This document shows, piece after piece, positions 6,212 to 8,068 of a DNA stretch of 8,068 bases. Origin of the DNA: Candidatus Aminicenantota bacterium (GTDB taxonomy: Bacteria > Acidobacteriota > Aminicenantia > Aminicenantales > Saccharicenantaceae); NCBI GenBank assembly GCA_022867105.1, contig JALHVH010000292.1, positions 1 through 8,068 on the forward strand, written 5' to 3'. Within the stretch, counting starts at the first letter, position 1, and the number at the start of each line of letters is the position of its first letter. The notes under the pieces were generated by a model. The model did no database searches. It was not told the origin of the DNA and saw only the letters and a program-made list of their open reading frames with translations. A program made the position numbers and the translations under genes.

Positions 6212-7849
6212 CTAATCGCGGAGGAGCCGGCTCAGGCCGGTCCGCAAGTCTTTTCCCAGATCGATGCGGATGACCCGGCGGCCTCTTTCCCTGAGGGCCA
6301 TCCGGTCCCCTCGGGCCTGGGCTGACAAGAGCGCGCCGAAGGAACTCGCCGGACGGACCCCGTCAACCTCCGGGATGGGGACGTCGGTTCTCGCCTCCGA
6401 GGTCAGCTGGATGAAGAGCCCCCGGCCCGCGTCGCCCTTATGGAGCTGTCCCGTGGAATGGAGGTACCTCGGCCCGAAGCCGAGGGTCACGGGAAGCCCG
6501 GTCCTTTCCCGGATCCTGTCCTTGAGTCTGTCGAGGGCGCGCCCGGTCGCGGGAGCGGGATCGAGGAAGGCTTGGATGGCGATGTAGTTCCCCTCGCGGG
6601 TCCCGGTCAGAAAGTCCCCCAGGTTTTTTCCCGGATCGTCTCTCCCGATTCCCACGCCATGTTCTTCCGCGCTCAGGACCTCTTTCGTCTTTTTCTTGGC
6701 CGATTCGACATCGGGCTGGTCGAAAGGGTTGATGCCGAGGACATGTCCCGCCACGGCCGTTGCCATCTCCCAAAGATAGAAATAGCCCGGCAGGGAAGCG
6801 GCGTCTTGCATGGCAAGAATCAGGATCGGGAACCCGGCCTTCCGGAGCTTCCTGACGCCCGCGTCCAGGCTCCCGTCCTCTCCGCACCGGATGTGAATGA
6901 AAAGACGGTCCCGGTCGTAGGATCGCGGCTCCGCGGGGGATCTCTCGGGGACCGGGAGGATCCCCCGGCCTTCCTTCCCCGTGCTCTCGGCGATCAACTG
7001 TTCAAGCCAGGCGGAGAGGCTCCGGACTCTCGGGGACACGAGAAAGGTCGCCTTATCGATGCCGCGGCCGGCCAGGACCCCCAGAACGGTCCCAAGGAAA
7101 GCCGCCGGATTCGCTTCCGGGTTTTCTGACAGGCATGCCCGGATGGTCCCTTCGCTTCCGGCCAGGACCCTGCCGATATCGATCCCCTTGAGGGCGGCCG
7201 GGACGAGGCCGAAAACGGTCAGGGCGGAGAATCGCCCGCCGACGGTCGGGTCGCCGGAGAACACGCGCCGGAAGCCGAGACGCCGGGCTAGCGCTTCGAG
7301 GGGGGTTCCGGGGTCCGTGATCGCGGCAAAACGCGACCCCGCCCGTACGGTCCCCAGCCGGTCGCGCACCCGGGCATAAAAATAATTGAACAGGGACGTC
7401 GTTTCGGCCGTGGTCCCGGATTTCGAGGAGACCAGGAACAGGGTTTTCGCCGGGTCGAGAGTCCGTCCCGTGCGCGCCACGGCGTCCGGGGAGGTCGTGT
7501 CCAGGATGCCGAGCGCCGGGAACCCCTTCCGGGTCCGAAATACGCGGTTGAAGACCTCCGGGGCGAGGCTCGAGCCCCCCATTCCCAGGAGGAGGACGCG
7601 CGTGAGCCCATCCCTCCTGACGTCTCTGACGAACTCATGGATGGCAGGGAGCGCCTCGAAGGCCCGGGGTAGGGGATCGAGCCAGCCGAGCCGATTGGAG
7701 ATGCCGAGGTCCTCTTCCTTCCAAACCGTCCAATCCCCGGCAACGATGCGTTCCAGGACCCTTCGTTTTTTAATGCCGTAGAGCGCTTTCCGGATCGGAC
7801 TCTCCCAGCGTTCCAGATTGACCATGCCCAGGAACGGATTCTCTTTCAT
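6212..7849 (-). CDS. pgi: Glucose-6-phosphate isomerase, stand-alone form of the transaldolase-fused type
   Basis: Cytoplasmic enzyme interconverting glucose 6-phosphate and fructose 6-phosphate in glycolysis and gluconeogenesis; 545 residues. Two sugar-isomerase (SIS) halves are visible. LLLGMGGSSLAPEV (86-99) and SSKSGTTAETTSLFNYF (141-157) form the phosphate site, GDPTVGGRFSALT (199-211) carries the conserved Arg, and AESTGK (287-292) holds the catalytic Glu288. GINPFDQPDVES (372-383) and RYLHSTGQLHKG (461-472) follow. The N-terminal segment AGDWTVWK...ISNRLGWL (37-57) and the LHSTGQLHKG form match the isomerase half of transaldolase/isomerase fusions, but no transaldolase domain is attached. 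The ATG at 7849 is preferred to the in-frame ATG at 7921: the extra 24 residues look non-conserved, a promoter-like element lies between the two, and GGCGGCAGGA precedes the shorter start. The gene converges on the 245-residue protein gene with a 42-bp gap. Confidence 0.93.
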   Translation of the reverse strand: MKENPFLGMVNLERWESPIRKALYGIKKRRVLERIVAGDWTVWKEEDLGISNRLGWLDPLPRAFEALPAIHEFVRDVRRDGLTRVLLLGMGGSSLAPEVFNRVFRTRKGFPALGILDTTSPDAVARTGRTLDPAKTLFLVSSKSGTTAETTSLFNYFYARVRDRLGTVRAGSRFAAITDPGTPLEALARRLGFRRVFSGDPTVGGRFSALTVFGLVPAALKGIDIGRVLAGSEGTIRACLSENPEANPAAFLGTVLGVLAGRGIDKATFLVSPRVRSLSAWLEQLIAESTGKEGRGILPVPERSPAEPRSYDRDRLFIHIRCGEDGSLDAGVRKLRKAGFPILILAMQDAASLPGYFYLWEMATAVAGHVLGINPFDQPDVESAKKKTKEVLSAEEHGVGIGRDDPGKNLGDFLTGTREGNYIAIQAFLDPAPATGRALDRLKDRIRERTGLPVTLGFGPRYLHSTGQLHKGDAGRGLFIQLTSEARTDVPIPEVDGVRPASSFGALLSAQARGDRMALRERGRRVIRIDLGKDLRTGLSRLLRD

Positions 7850-7870
7850 GATCCTGCCGCCTTGGCCCCT

Positions 7871-7900
7871 ATTAGACCAAAACCTAACGGAATAAAGCAA
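7871..7900 (-). promoter_or_regulatory. Weak candidate promoter for the isomerase gene
   Basis: On the minus strand, TTGCTT (7900-7895) and TCTAAT (7876-7871) are 18 bp apart. The -10 matches consensus at 5 of 6, but the -35 only at its first three bases. The start point would fall near 7864, giving a leader of about 15 bases to the ATG at 7849. This location agrees with the shorter isomerase start. Confidence 0.25.
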
Positions 7901-7966
7901 GAGCGCCCCGGACGTCCTCATTTGTCGAAGAAATTCCGAGCCGCGATCCGAACCGGGAAATTCAGG

Positions 7967-7994
7967 TTGACACTCCGGCGACGGCTGTTATATT
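7967..7994 (+). promoter_or_regulatory. Strong-looking sigma70 promoter for the right-edge gene
   Basis: A perfect -35 TTGACA (7967-7972) and a -10 TATATT (7989-7994, 5 of 6) are separated by 16 bp. Transcription would start near 8001, about 32 bases before the ATG at 8033. This is the best promoter match in the window. It is divergent from the isomerase gene. Confidence 0.6.
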
Positions 7995-8032
7995 TTCCCC
8001 TTGACGTTCCGTCTGAAAGGAAGCGTGACCGA

Positions 8033-8068
8033 ATGACCGAGATCCTTGACCAGGCCGCGGGCTTCTTC
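8033..8068 (+). CDS. Start of an unidentified gene, cut by the window edge
   Basis: Only 12 codons (MTEILDQAAGFF) are visible, too few to assign a family. The start is supported by AAAGGAAG (8016-8023) about 10 bases upstream and by the promoter before it. An earlier GTG at 8025 is ruled out because its frame stops after three codons. Confidence 0.55.
   Translation, partial: MTEILDQAAGFF

Noticed and set aside
6440..7129. Plus-strand 229-codon open frame opposite the isomerase gene
   Set aside because: Antisense shadow of a gene with all catalytic motifs. No ribosome site or domain features.

Overview
The window is GC-rich bacterial chromosome with ordinary sigma70-like promoter elements and Shine-Dalgarno sites. 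No RNA genes, insertion sequences, phage genes or CRISPR repeats are visible. The combination of a Trp/Tyr-rich FecR-type secreted protein, a stand-alone glucose-6-phosphate isomerase of the type otherwise found fused to transaldolase, and high GC would fit an Acidobacteriota/Aminicenantes-like bacterium. That taxonomic guess is inference only and is weak.

Left part (1-3186, plus strand): a compact sugar-uptake operon. The 3' two-thirds of an RbsA/MglA-type double ATP-binding protein enters from the left edge. It is followed 18 bp later by an RbsC-type membrane permease, and then, with the stop and start codons overlapping as TGATG, by a GHMP-superfamily small-molecule kinase. Together they would import a monosaccharide and phosphorylate it. 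The kinase motifs look most like the L-fucokinase/heptose-kinase branch, so the product may be a sugar-1-phosphate. The periplasmic binding protein is not in the window and is presumably upstream.

Middle part (3187-6169, plus strand): a 118-bp gap holds a perfect 16-bp palindrome, a small hairpin and a possible leader ORF. Next comes a 680-residue exported protein with a FecR domain, a very Trp/Tyr-rich DUF6600-like module and a Ser-rich tail carrying a 210-bp-period internal duplication. A second, unrecognised 245-residue exported protein follows, probably from its own promoter.

Right part (6170-8068): a minus-strand glucose-6-phosphate isomerase converges on the 245-residue protein gene. 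Its start faces a divergent, strong-looking sigma70 promoter that drives a plus-strand gene of which only the first 12 codons are visible. The isomerase is central glycolysis. It is not obviously co-regulated with the sugar operon, although both concern carbohydrate use.

No clearly new defence or mobile system is present. The most unusual items are the GHMP kinase in a ribose-type ABC operon, the three-part secreted FecR/W-rich/Ser-rich protein and its recent-looking repeat, and the unknown exported protein.
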